From assembly GCF_003574735.1 (NCBI RefSeq), contig NZ_QORW01000009.1, positions 124,001 through 188,000 on the forward strand: DNA of 64,000 nucleotides, read 5' to 3'. Of the stretch, positions 8,849 through 16,441 are shown piece after piece. The first letter of the stretch is position 1; every line of letters begins with the position of its first letter. This DNA comes from Dongia deserti. GTDB lineage: Bacteria > Pseudomonadota > Alphaproteobacteria > Dongiales > Dongiaceae. The translations under genes were made by a program, and so were the position numbers. The notes below the pieces were generated by a model. That model did no database searches and had not been told where the DNA came from. It saw only the letters and a program-made list of their open reading frames with translations.

Positions 8849-9700
8849 ATGCCTAGGAGTTTTCACGTTCATCTGGTGTCGGACGCGACCGGCGAGACCA
8901 TCAACAGCGTGATGCGTGCCTGCCTGGTCCAGTTCGAGGACACCGACGTGACGGAGCATTCCTGGTCCCTGGTCCGCACACCCGGGCAGATGGACCGTGC
9001 GCTCGCCGGCATCAAGCAGAACCCCGGTCTCGTCCTCTACACCATCGTGAACGATCGCCTGCGGGAGCAGCTGGTCGCCGGCTGCCGTACCTTGCAGGTG
9101 CCGGTTGTTCCCGTGCTGGAACCGGTGATGAATGCGATGGCGGCCCATTTCGGCCAGAAAGCGCGCGGCCAGTCCGGCCGGCAGCACGAGCTCGATGCGG
9201 AATATTTCGACCGGATCGAGGCGATGAACTTCGCGCTCGCACACGACGATGGCCAATCCAGCCGCTCCTACAACGAGGCGGACGTGATCCTGGTCGGTGT
9301 CTCGCGCTCTTCCAAGACTCCCACCTGCATCTATTTGGCAAACCGCGGCATCAAGTGCGCGAACGTGCCGATCGTGCCGAATTGCCCGCTCCCGCCGGAG
9401 CTGTTCCTGGTCAAGAAGCCGCTGATCGTCGGATTGACCAAGGACGCCTCGCACCTGGTGCAGATCCGCCGCAACCGTCTGCAGATGATCGCGCGCGACG
9501 AGGACACGGACTATGTCGAGCTGTCGGTGGTGCGCGAGGAGGTGGCGACCGCGCGGCGCCTGTGCACCGAGCATGGCTGGCCCGTGATCGACGTCACCCG
9601 CCGCTCGATCGAGGAGACCGCCGCCACCATCCTGCAAATGCTGCAGAACCACCGCGACGGCAACACGCCGCCGGCGGGCGAGGTAGCGGTGAGCAAGTGA
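8849..9700 (+). CDS. ppsR: Pyruvate,phosphate dikinase / PEP synthetase regulatory protein (kinase-PPase)
   Basis: A member of the DUF299/PDRP family, bifunctional enzymes that use ADP to phosphorylate and inactivate PEP synthetase or pyruvate phosphate dikinase and also reverse it. The 283-residue protein begins MPRSFHVHLVSDATGETINS, the family's N-terminal motif, and has the nucleotide-binding loop GVSRSSKTPT near residues 150-160. I use the ATG at 8849: the family normally starts a few residues before HLVSDATGET, and the in-frame GTG at 8816 lies inside a DnaA box. It is the first gene clockwise of the predicted origin, as in Caulobacter. Confidence 0.93.
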   Translation: MPRSFHVHLVSDATGETINSVMRACLVQFEDTDVTEHSWSLVRTPGQMDRALAGIKQNPGLVLYTIVNDRLREQLVAGCRTLQVPVVPVLEPVMNAMAAHFGQKARGQSGRQHELDAEYFDRIEAMNFALAHDDGQSSRSYNEADVILVGVSRSSKTPTCIYLANRGIKCANVPIVPNCPLPPELFLVKKPLIVGLTKDASHLVQIRRNRLQMIARDEDTDYVELSVVREEVATARRLCTEHGWPVIDVTRRSIEETAATILQMLQNHRDGNTPPAGEVAVSK

Positions 9701-9728
9701 CGTTTGCGGTGAGCATCACCACAAACTT

Positions 9729-9812
9729 CATCCCGGACTTGATCTGGGATCCATTGCGCCGCTTGCGCCAAGCCCATCCATGGGCCCCGGGTCACGCCCG
9801 GGGTGACAGTGG
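9729..9812. repeat. Intergenic palindromic repeat, copy 2 (ppsR-maf gap)
   Basis: The unit runs from ATCCCGGACTTGATCTGGGA, through CGCCAAGCCCATCCATGG (9766-9783), to CCCCGGGTCACGCCCGGGG and TGACAG. The CGCCAAGCCC segment is the inverted copy of 7326-7343, so copies 1 and 2 sit in opposite orientation on either side of the predicted origin. It ends just before the ribosome binding site of maf. Confidence 0.65.
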
Positions 9813-9838
9813 GAATGAACGGTGCGTTGGGAGTATGT

Positions 9839-10444
9839 ATGCCTGACGTTGATCCCCTCATCCTCGCGTCCGGCAGTGCGACCCGCGCCAAGATGCTGCG
9901 CGACGCCGGCGTTGCCATCGAGACTGCTGTCCCGGCGGTCGACGAAGCGGAAATCAAAGCGAGCCTGAAACAGGAAGGCGCGCTGGCAGCGCGCGTCGCG
10001 GAGACGCTGGCAGAACTGAAAGCCCAGCGCGTTTCGTCGCGCGTCGGTGGCCGCTTTGTCCTGGGCTGCGATCAGATGCTTGAGTGCGATCGCGCTTGGC
10101 TCGACAAGCCCGAAACGCGCGATGGCGCGCGCGAGCAGCTGAAGACGCTGCGCGGCAAGGACCACAGCCTGATCACCAGCGCCGTCCTGGTGCACGATGG
10201 CGCGCGCATCTGGCACGTGACCGATCGCGCCGAACTGCGCATGCGCAATTTCACCGACGCGTTCCTGGAGCAGTATCTTGAACAGGCCGGCGAGGGCGTG
10301 CTGCGCTCGGTCGGCGCCTACCAGCTCGAAGGTATCGGCGCGCAATTGTTCGAGCGCGTGACCGGCGATTTCTTCACCATCCTCGGTTTGCCCCTGCTGC
10401 CGGTGCTTGGCATCCTGCGCGAGCATAGCATGGTGGCGCGATGA
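9839..10444 (+). CDS. maf: Maf-like nucleotide pyrophosphatase
   Basis: Maf proteins hydrolyse non-canonical or modified nucleoside triphosphates and affect septum formation. The 201-residue sequence has the N-terminal LASGSATRAKMLRDAGV with the conserved Ser-x-x-Arg, the central FVLGCDQMLECD (the usual G-x-D-x-x) and the C-terminal GAYQLEGIGAQLFERVTGDF. The ATG at 9839 has GGGAG a few bases upstream; an earlier start at 9803 would lie in the palindromic repeat. The stop codon overlaps the aroE start (ATGA at 10441-10444), so maf and aroE are coupled, as is usual in alphaproteobacteria. Confidence 0.92.
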   Translation: MPDVDPLILASGSATRAKMLRDAGVAIETAVPAVDEAEIKASLKQEGALAARVAETLAELKAQRVSSRVGGRFVLGCDQMLECDRAWLDKPETRDGAREQLKTLRGKDHSLITSAVLVHDGARIWHVTDRAELRMRNFTDAFLEQYLEQAGEGVLRSVGAYQLEGIGAQLFERVTGDFFTILGLPLLPVLGILREHSMVAR

Positions 10445-11292
10445 GCGCGCTTGGCACCCTCACCGGCAAGAGCCGCATCGCCGGCGTGTTTGGCTGGCCC
10501 GTCGATCATTCGCGCTCGCCGCGGCTGCATGGCTATTGGCTGAAGCAGTTCGACATCGACGGTGCCTACATTCCCTTTGCCACGCATCCCAGCAAGCTGG
10601 AGCAGGGGATCCGCGCGCTGCCATCACTCGGCTTCCGCGGCGGCAACGTAACGCTGCCGCACAAGGAGCGCGCGCTCTCCTTCGTCGATGAGGTGACGCT
10701 GCTCGCCAGGCGCATCGGCGCCGTCAACACGCTGGTGGTGCGCGAGGATGGCTCGATCCTCGGCGACAATTCCGACGGCTTCGGCTTCATCGCCAATTTG
10801 CAGCAGCTCCAGCCCAGCTGGCGCGGTGCGGCAGGCCCCGCCGTGGTACTCGGCGCCGGCGGCGCGGCGCGCGCCATCGTTGTCGCGCTGCTCGATGAAG
10901 GCGTTCCGGAGATTCGCCTGGTCAACCGCACAACACGCCGCGCCGAGGAAATCGCGGAGGCGGTCGGCGGCCCCATCAAGGTGCTTCCGTGGGAGGCCCG
11001 CGCCGATGCGCTGAAGGATGCCGCGCTGCTCACCAACAGCACCAATATCGGCATGGCCGGGCAGGCGCCGCTCGAGATCGACCTCGCGAACCTACCGACG
11101 AGTGCCCTGGTCTATGACATCGTCTATGTGCCGCTGCTGACGGAGCTGCTGAAAGCGGCGCAAGCGCGCGGCAATCCCATCGTCGACGGTATCGGCATGC
11201 TTCTGCACCAGGCGCGCCCCGGCTTCCGAGCCTGGTTCGGCCCCGACCCGCAAGTGACTGCGGAGCTGCGCGCCTTCGTGCTGGGACAGTGA
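10441..11292 (+). CDS. aroE: Shikimate dehydrogenase
   Basis: AroE reduces 3-dehydroshikimate to shikimate with NADPH in aromatic amino acid synthesis. The 283-residue protein has the substrate-binding loop HSRSPRLHGYW, the catalytic lysine in GGNVTLPHKE (Lys75), the conserved Asp in LGDNSDGFGF (Asp112) and the NADP-binding GAGGAARA (138-145). It is coupled to maf by a 4-bp overlap. A small membrane-protein gene, not the expected coaE, follows 4 bp after its stop codon. Confidence 0.95.
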   Translation: MSALGTLTGKSRIAGVFGWPVDHSRSPRLHGYWLKQFDIDGAYIPFATHPSKLEQGIRALPSLGFRGGNVTLPHKERALSFVDEVTLLARRIGAVNTLVVREDGSILGDNSDGFGFIANLQQLQPSWRGAAGPAVVLGAGGAARAIVVALLDEGVPEIRLVNRTTRRAEEIAEAVGGPIKVLPWEARADALKDAALLTNSTNIGMAGQAPLEIDLANLPTSALVYDIVYVPLLTELLKAAQARGNPIVDGIGMLLHQARPGFRAWFGPDPQVTAELRAFVLGQ

Positions 11293-11296
11293 AGAT

Positions 11297-11662
11297 ATGA
11301 TCGGCCTTCTCACCTACTTGTTGCCCCGAGCGCACACCTCGATGACGCGCTCGATAACTATTATGCTTGCGCTCGCCTTTTTCGGTGGATTCGGTTTCGC
11401 ATTGGCCGAAGCACTACCCGAATTGTTGCAAGGTATTGGCTGGCAGGGCGCGCCAGACAATGATGTGGTTGCTGTAGTCAAAGAGTCTATCAAACTCGCG
11501 ACTACTCTGCCGTTCCTCGTCGCTTTAATCAGCAGCAAGATTGCATTTCTCGAGCGGATTGGAATGATCCATCTGCCTGACGTGGAGTTCGTGCTCGCCT
11601 GGATCGGCTCGTCTCTCAAGGACCTGCTGCGGATCAGTCCTCGCATCAAAGACAGGCAGTAG
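11297..11662 (+). CDS. Small membrane protein of unknown function inserted between aroE and coaE
   Basis: A 121-residue protein with a first hydrophobic segment at about residues 15-40 (TIMLALAFFGGFGFALAEAL) and a second at about 66-84 (LATTLPFLVALISSKIAFLE); the ends are charged. I do not recognise a family. The gene fills the space between aroE and coaE exactly (4 bp after aroE, 0 bp before coaE). Its sequence is visibly richer in A and T and uses codons such as ATA, CTA and TTA-type more than its neighbours. In most alphaproteobacteria aroE is followed directly by coaE, so this looks like a later insertion that kept the operon intact. An internal ATG at 11342 could be the true start. Confidence 0.6.
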   Translation: MIGLLTYLLPRAHTSMTRSITIMLALAFFGGFGFALAEALPELLQGIGWQGAPDNDVVAVVKESIKLATTLPFLVALISSKIAFLERIGMIHLPDVEFVLAWIGSSLKDLLRISPRIKDRQ

Positions 11663-12259
11663 ATGCGTGTCCTAGGTTTGACCGGGTCCATCGCGATGGG
11701 CAAGTCGACCGCCGCCGCGATGCTGCGGCGGATGGGCGTGCCGGTGCATGATGCGGATGAGGTGGTGCACAATCTGACGAGGCCCGGCGGCAAGGCACTG
11801 CCGGCGATCAAGCAACATTTTCCCGATCTCGTCACCGAGGCCGGCCTCAACCGCCCGGAGCTATCCAAGCGCGCCTTCAAGGATCCAGCGGTGCTGCAGA
11901 CATTGGAGCGCATCCTGCATCCGATGGTGCGTGCAGAGGAACGCAGGTTCCTGGCCCGCGAACGCGCGAAGGGCAGCAACTTGGTCGTGCTCGACATCCC
12001 GCTGCTGTTCGAAACTGGTGGCGAGAAGCGCTGCGATGCCGTTCTGGTGGTCTCCGCCCCGCGTGCCGTGCAGCTGCAGCGCGTGCTCTCCCGCCCCGCC
12101 ATGACGCTCGCAAAGCTCAAAGGCATCGAACAGCGTCAGATGTCCGACGCCGAAAAGCGCAAGCGCGCCGACATCGTGATCCCCACCGGCCGCGGCAAGC
12201 GCGCCACCTGGGCGGCGCTCAAGCGCGCGGTCGGCAAGCTACAACGACGCAGCGCCTAG
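11663..12259 (+). CDS. coaE: Dephospho-CoA kinase
   Basis: CoaE phosphorylates dephospho-CoA in the last step of coenzyme A synthesis. The 198-residue protein starts with the P-loop GLTGSIAMGKST (residues 5-16) and continues with VHDADEVVHNL, which carries the substrate-binding Asp, and VVLDIPLLFETGGEKRCD, the family hallmark. Met rather than Gly at the residue before GKS is a normal variation. It starts directly after the stop codon of the preceding small membrane gene. The dnaQ gene that usually follows in alphaproteobacteria is missing here; an unrelated gene on the other strand comes next. Confidence 0.94.
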   Translation: MRVLGLTGSIAMGKSTAAAMLRRMGVPVHDADEVVHNLTRPGGKALPAIKQHFPDLVTEAGLNRPELSKRAFKDPAVLQTLERILHPMVRAEERRFLARERAKGSNLVVLDIPLLFETGGEKRCDAVLVVSAPRAVQLQRVLSRPAMTLAKLKGIEQRQMSDAEKRKRADIVIPTGRGKRATWAALKRAVGKLQRRSA

Positions 12260-12260
12260 T

Positions 12261-13109
12261 CTAGAAGAACGCCAGCACCCGCGATTCGATGCTCTGCCGC
12301 TTGGCCGTGCCTGGCGCAGTCGCGGGATCATTGAACGCCGAGTGCGGCATGTAGCGCGCGCGACCGTTCCTGTCGGAATCGTAGGTCTTGAGCAGCAGGA
12401 TCTCCTCCGGCTGCAGGTTCGGCACGTAGAACCAGCGATGCGCGGGGTTGAAGGCGACGCGATAGACCTCGCCCGTGCGGTCGGGATACTTCAAATCGGT
12501 GGCGATCCAGTCCTCGTCCGCGACGGTGCGTGCGTCGGCAAACGCGAGGGGCGTGTCGCTGACCGGCCCGTTGATGGAGCGCCAGACATTGACGATGGCG
12601 AAGCGCCGTTTCAGCGCTTGCTCGGCTTCGTGCGGCGGTAGCAGATCGCGTACCCGCTGCGGACCGGACTTGGCCGTGTAGTCGTTGTGCACGACATGCA
12701 CCGGCGCGCGACGCGACGCGCTCGCATCGTCGCCGCCGATGCGGCGGATCGTGTGATCAAACACCAAAGCCGTGCGCGCACCGGTCCGCGAGAGCACCAG
12801 ATCCGCCACCTCCGCGTCATAGATGCGCTTGAGTTCGTCGGGATCGTCGAAATTGCGCACCGCGGTCCGCTCGTGGGTCAGCGCAAAACCCTGCAGGTCG
12901 AGAGACAAGGTCTCGAGGATCGGCCGCGCAGAATGGATCGCGACCTGGTGCGGCTCGTGGCGCTCCTCGATCGGGGGCACGCCTGCGGGCCTATCATACA
13001 TATAGACCGCCGGTTTCGGCCCGCCGGAACGGGTGTAGTTCATGGTGGCCAGCACGTAGCCGGAGGGATGGGTCTCGACCCGCGCGCGTTTCGGACTGAT
13101 CTGGTTCAT
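12261..13109 (-). CDS. CmcJ/NvfI-family putative Fe(II)/2-oxoglutarate oxygenase
   Basis: This 282-residue protein resembles the family named after CmcJ (cephamycin biosynthesis) and NvfI, a fungal Fe/2OG oxygenase. A conserved VVHNDYTAKSGPQRV (His141, Asp143) comes first, then the marker region IVNVWRSINGPVSDTPLAFADAR (171-193), then ARYMPHSAFNDP with a His at 256. His141-x-Asp143 and His256 would be the facial iron triad, and an Arg downstream could bind 2-oxoglutarate. These proteins are known mainly from natural-product pathways and fungi. Here no other biosynthetic genes are adjacent, so the substrate is unknown. It is convergent with coaE, with a 1-bp gap. Confidence 0.7.
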   Translation of the reverse strand: MNQISPKRARVETHPSGYVLATMNYTRSGGPKPAVYMYDRPAGVPPIEERHEPHQVAIHSARPILETLSLDLQGFALTHERTAVRNFDDPDELKRIYDAEVADLVLSRTGARTALVFDHTIRRIGGDDASASRRAPVHVVHNDYTAKSGPQRVRDLLPPHEAEQALKRRFAIVNVWRSINGPVSDTPLAFADARTVADEDWIATDLKYPDRTGEVYRVAFNPAHRWFYVPNLQPEEILLLKTYDSDRNGRARYMPHSAFNDPATAPGTAKRQSIESRVLAFF

Positions 13110-13238
13110 GCGCCATCACTCAAGGACGGGATGCGAAGTGCGATGATCGCTTCGCAACCCAGCTGCTCTCGAGACCTTAGGTACGGCTGCGGCCGGCTCG
13201 CCACAAGCGATAAAAGCTCGTGGGACTTGTGAGCCCAG

Positions 13239-13613
13239 CTAACCCATGGGCGTGCAGAGCTCAACCAGGAACCCGTTGTTATCCCGCACATAAGCGACGA
13301 TCTGGCCCCAGGATTTCTTCTCCGGTTTGCTCACCAGCTTGGCGCCGGCGGCGACCGCCTTGTCGAATGCAGCCGGCACGTCGTCGGTGGTCAGCGCGAT
13401 CTCGACGCCCAGCACCTTGCCGTCGGCGCTGGCGAAATGCGCCGGCTCGTGGATCATTTTCTTGGCGGCGAAAGCGAGCTTCGTCTCGCCGGTCGCGAGC
13501 TCGCCGAACTCGCCCTCGGCCACCATGCCGCGCTTCAGGCCGAACGCCGTTTCATAGAAGGCGATGGTTGTCTCGACGCTATCCACATAGATGATCGTGT
13601 AGCCGAATTTCAT
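13239..13613 (-). CDS. VOC family protein (glyoxalase/bleomycin-resistance fold)
   Basis: A 124-residue single VOC-fold protein starting MKFGYTIIYVDSVETTIAFYETAFGLKRG, the first beta-alpha-beta unit. The second half contains VEIALTTDDVPAAFDKAVAAGAKL and ends with the strand FLVELCTPMG, whose Glu is the usual metal ligand of the family. The ATG at 13613 is preceded by GGAG (minus strand) at good spacing, so the upstream extension is not used. It follows the AraC-type gene by 42 bp in the same direction, so the regulator probably controls it. The substrate is unknown. Confidence 0.85.
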   Translation of the reverse strand: MKFGYTIIYVDSVETTIAFYETAFGLKRGMVAEGEFGELATGETKLAFAAKKMIHEPAHFASADGKVLGVEIALTTDDVPAAFDKAVAAGAKLVSKPEKKSWGQIVAYVRDNNGFLVELCTPMG

Positions 13614-13655
13614 GGGTCCGCTCCATTGAGGTTTCACCCGAGATAGGGCGGCGGC

Positions 13656-14429
13656 TCACGCGGCGTCTTGAAGATTTCGGACAGGTCGCCGATAGCGGCT
13701 GGGCCGCGCGATCTCTGCCGGGCTGAAGCCGGTCAAGGTCTTCAGCTCGCGCGTCATGTGCGCCTGGTCGGCATAGCCTGTGTGCAGGGCGATCAGCGCC
13801 AGCGGCCTGCGCCCGGCGCGGATCGCGGCCAGGCAACGCTGCATGCGCAGGATGCGCGCCAGCGATTTCGGCGCCAGGCCGCTCCAGCGCAGCAGGTCGC
13901 GATGCAGGCTGCGCTCCGTGATGCCGAGGGCGCGCGCGATCGAATGGACTTCGCCGCCGCGCGCCAGCAGGGCGATCGCTTCCCGCACGCGCGCTGGCGC
14001 TGCGTCCCGCTCGAGCCGCATGAGGCGCCCGTCGACCGCACGCTTGAGCACGGAGAGCGCCTGCTCCGCCGATGCGCAATCCTGCAGCGCATGCTCCAAG
14101 GCAGTGAATGCGGCATCAATTTCGACGGCCGAGATCTCGCGGTCGCGGCAGTCCACTGGATCGATCTCGAGTAGAGTGCGCGTCATCGCAGGCCGAAACC
14201 GCACGCCGACATACCAATCTTGACCGGCACCTTCGACAAACAGCGGCCGCTCGATCAAGGCGCTGGTGAACAGGCGGCCGCCATCCGCTCCGCTGCGGAA
14301 GATGAGATCGATGCATCCATCCGGCAGCACACGATCAAATGCCGCGCTGCCCGGCTGATTGGTCCAATAGGCATCGACCAGCGTGTGGAACGCCTCGATC
14401 GGGCGGAATTGCTGATAGCCCTTCGTCAT
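13656..14429 (-). CDS. AraC-family transcriptional regulator
   Basis: A 257-residue protein. The N-terminal region (FRPIEAFHTLVDAYWTNQ, then RVLPDGCIDLIFRSG) resembles the DUF6597-type sensor domain found in many AraC regulators, and the C-terminal part (about residues 150-240) contains the two AraC helix-turn-helices. The first is around VHSIARALGITERSLHRDL and the second around LIALHTGYADQAHMTRELK, followed by GFSPAEI. It is transcribed toward the VOC protein gene 42 bp downstream, making a regulator-enzyme pair typical of a small resistance or detoxification unit. The effector is unknown. Confidence 0.88.
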   Translation of the reverse strand: MTKGYQQFRPIEAFHTLVDAYWTNQPGSAAFDRVLPDGCIDLIFRSGADGGRLFTSALIERPLFVEGAGQDWYVGVRFRPAMTRTLLEIDPVDCRDREISAVEIDAAFTALEHALQDCASAEQALSVLKRAVDGRLMRLERDAAPARVREAIALLARGGEVHSIARALGITERSLHRDLLRWSGLAPKSLARILRMQRCLAAIRAGRRPLALIALHTGYADQAHMTRELKTLTGFSPAEIARPSRYRRPVRNLQDAA

Positions 14430-14532
14430 CGCGCTAACAGCCTGAGCGTGATGCGGCGGCGCGTCAACGGTCGACAGGAGCTGTGCTCATGACGGATAAT
14501 GCGGGCCATCGCGGAGAGTCGAGGAGGATGAC

Positions 14533-14646
14533 ATGGGCATGATTATCCTGCTGCGTCGGGTACGGCGCCGTGCAGCGTCCGATTTCCTCGGGCCACTTCG
14601 CACTGTTCCGCTGTCCGGTCTGCACGCTGGATCTCGCGCTCGTTGA
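14533..14646 (+). other. Possible short reading frame overlapping the start of the RlmA-type gene
   Basis: An ATG at 14533 lies 5 bases after a strong Shine-Dalgarno sequence (GAGGAGG, 14521-14527) and opens a 37-codon frame (MGMIILLRRVRRRAASD...) that ends inside the RlmA-type gene in another frame. A 17-codon frame at 14488 (MTDNAGHRGESRRMTWA) also has AGGAG upstream. Either could be a coupling leader for the GTG-initiated gene at 14570. Evidence is limited to the ribosome binding sites. Confidence 0.25.
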
Positions 14647-15400
14647 ACACCGGCTGATCTGCGCCAAGGGCCACAGCTTCGATCTGGCGAAAAGCGGCTA
14701 TGTCAACCTGGCGCCGGCGCGCAAACATGCGCGGCCCAGCGGCGGCGATACGCGCCTGCAGCTCGAGCATCGGGAGCGCTTCCTTGCGAAGGCGCATTTC
14801 GACTTCATCGTTGAGACAATCGCCGCTCGGGCAGGCGGTGGGGAAGCGATCCTCGATGCCGGCTGCGGCACCGGCTTTCACCTGGCGCGCCTGGCGGAGC
14901 TTCTGTCCACAGCGCGTGGCGCCGGCATCGATCTCTCCAAGGAAGCCGCGGCGTGGTCCGCGCGCCGCCACCCGGACCTCGCGTTTGCTGTTACCGATAT
15001 CTGGACGCACTGGCCGATCCATGATGGATCGGTGGATCTGGTCGTGAGCATCTTCGCGCCGAAGAACTACGGCGAGATGGCACGCGTGCTGCGACCCGGC
15101 GGCATCGTGGCGCTGGTCTTTCCAGGTGAGCGCCATCTGCGGGAGCTGCGCGCGGCTTTCAGTTTGCTTGGGTTATCGGACCACAAGACCGGGCGATACC
15201 GCGATCGGCTCGCCGTTGTGTTCGACGAGCTGGTGCCGCACACCGTTACTCGCCGCACCTTCTTCGATCCGGAAGACATTCAAGACGCGATCCTGATGGG
15301 CCCCAATGCGCGGCACCTGCTGCCATCGATGCAGGTGCCGCGCGCCACGCAGGTTACGATCGAAGTCGAGTTCCTCTTTGCGCGCCGGCGGCCGATCTAG
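14570..15400 (+). CDS. RlmA-type 23S rRNA (guanine-N1) methyltransferase
   Basis: A 276-residue protein with the layout of RlmA (RrmA), which methylates N1 of a guanine in helix 35 of 23S rRNA. At the N terminus is a zinc-binding knuckle FRCPVCTLDLALVEHRLICAKGHSFD (split as C15-x2-C18 and C31-x3-H35), followed by the family phrase AKSGYVNLAPA. The SAM-binding motif I ILDAGCGTGFHL is near residues 93-104 and the later LRPGGIVALVFPGERHL is also typical. I take the GTG at 14570 as start since it places the zinc knuckle at the usual distance; no ATG is in frame nearby. Close relatives such as TlrB modify a neighbouring base, so the exact target is not certain. Confidence 0.83.
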   Translation: MQRPISSGHFALFRCPVCTLDLALVEHRLICAKGHSFDLAKSGYVNLAPARKHARPSGGDTRLQLEHRERFLAKAHFDFIVETIAARAGGGEAILDAGCGTGFHLARLAELLSTARGAGIDLSKEAAAWSARRHPDLAFAVTDIWTHWPIHDGSVDLVVSIFAPKNYGEMARVLRPGGIVALVFPGERHLRELRAAFSLLGLSDHKTGRYRDRLAVVFDELVPHTVTRRTFFDPEDIQDAILMGPNARHLLPSMQVPRATQVTIEVEFLFARRRPI

Positions 15401-15404
15401 TTCG

Positions 15405-15812
15405 CTACTTTCTTTGGCCGGCTTCCGTCAGCTTGGCGCCGTCCTCGGCGACGATCACCGCGAGCAAGCTGGCGGGCTCGGTGTCGCTGGCGTTCTCGCT
15501 GACCAGGTGCGTGCTGCCCGGCGGCTCGAAGAAGCTTTCGCCGGCCTTGTACACTTTGGCCGGTCCGCCCGGCGCAATCTGCGAGCGGATTTCGCCGGAG
15601 ATGACATAAGCGAACACGCTGCCGGCGTGATGATGCGTCTCCGACTTTTCGCCCGGCTTGTAGCTGACCAGAACGGCCGTGAGGTTGTTGCCCGGCACGT
15701 TGGGCAGTGAGCCGGCGAATACCGGCTTCACGGTCTCGTCGGCGCCGGCCGCGTTCGGTTGCAGGATGGCAGCGCAAAGCGCAGCGGCGAACCATAAGAA
15801 ATGTCGTTTCAT
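15405..15812 (-). CDS. Exported cupin-domain protein
   Basis: This 135-residue protein begins with a signal peptide (MKRHFLWFAAALCAAILQPN, cleavage near AAGA-DE). The mature part is one cupin barrel: motif 1 ETHHHAGSVFAYVISGEI gives the metal ligands His60-His62 and a downstream Glu, and motif 2 is GESFFEPPGSTHLVSEN with His102. It lies 12 bp downstream of the AhpD-like gene on the same strand, so the two form an operon. Periplasmic small cupins of this kind often accompany carboxymuconolactone decarboxylase-type proteins; the substrate is unknown. Confidence 0.85.
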   Translation of the reverse strand: MKRHFLWFAAALCAAILQPNAAGADETVKPVFAGSLPNVPGNNLTAVLVSYKPGEKSETHHHAGSVFAYVISGEIRSQIAPGGPAKVYKAGESFFEPPGSTHLVSENASDTEPASLLAVIVAEDGAKLTEAGQRK

Positions 15813-15824
15813 GTCGCGTCTCCT

Positions 15825-16286
15825 TTATTGCGCCGCCTTGGGCTGCGTCACCGGATGCACGGCGCGCATGCTGATGGCGAGGCGGTTCCACAGATTGATC
15901 ATGCCGATGAGGACGGTGAGATTGACGGTCTCCTGCTCGCTGAAATGCCGCCTGACCTCCTGGTAGAGCTCGTCGGGCGCGTGGGTCTCGGCGATCAGCG
16001 TCAGCGCCTCGGTCCAGGCGAGGGCCGCACGCTCACGGTCGCTGTAGAGCGGGGACTCCCGCCAGGCGCTGAGCAGATAGAGCCTTTCCTCGGTCTCGCC
16101 GTGGGCGCGGGCGTCGCGGGTGTGCATGTGGATGCAATAGGCGCAGCCGTTTATCTGCGATGCACGGGTCTTCACCAGGTCGTAGAGCGACCGCTCCAAT
16201 CCGCTGTTCGCGAGGTGGGTTTCCAGTGCCACGGCCGCTTTGATGGTATCCGGCGCCACGTGTTGGTGGTTCAGTCTGGGTTTCAT
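15825..16286 (-). CDS. Carboxymuconolactone decarboxylase / AhpD-family protein
   Basis: A 153-residue all-helical protein with the AhpD redox motif CAYCIHMH (Cys48, Cys51, His55), preceded by LVKTRASQINGC, the usual family context. These proteins act as peroxidase or disulfide reductants, often as trimers. A conserved Glu in RERAALAWTEALTL fits the proton-relay site. It is the first gene of a two-gene operon with the exported cupin. A directly repeated 11-mer (GATGTGACATG) lies 60-85 bp upstream of its start and could be an operator. Confidence 0.88.
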   Translation of the reverse strand: MKPRLNHQHVAPDTIKAAVALETHLANSGLERSLYDLVKTRASQINGCAYCIHMHTRDARAHGETEERLYLLSAWRESPLYSDRERAALAWTEALTLIAETHAPDELYQEVRRHFSEQETVNLTVLIGMINLWNRLAISMRAVHPVTQPKAAQ

Positions 16287-16346
16287 CCTTGTCCTCCTGG
16301 GGGTCGTTGTTCAGGTCTATGCCCAAGGGACGATCCGGCCCCAGGG

Positions 16347-16371
16347 GATGTGACATGGCGGATGTGACATG
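16347..16371. promoter_or_regulatory. Direct repeat GATGTGACATG (possible operator)
   Basis: Two exact copies of GATGTGACATG lie at 16347-16357 and 16361-16371 (period 14 bp) in the 155-bp gap between the divergent AhpD-family and GT8 genes. Each half contains a TGACATG element. Position and exact repetition suggest regulator binding, but no specific factor can be named. Confidence 0.35.
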
Positions 16372-16441
16372 ACCCATCGGAACGTTGACAGCGTCACCGC
16401 GCCGATAGAAGGATCGCCCCTGCGCGGGCAAGGGGGATTCT

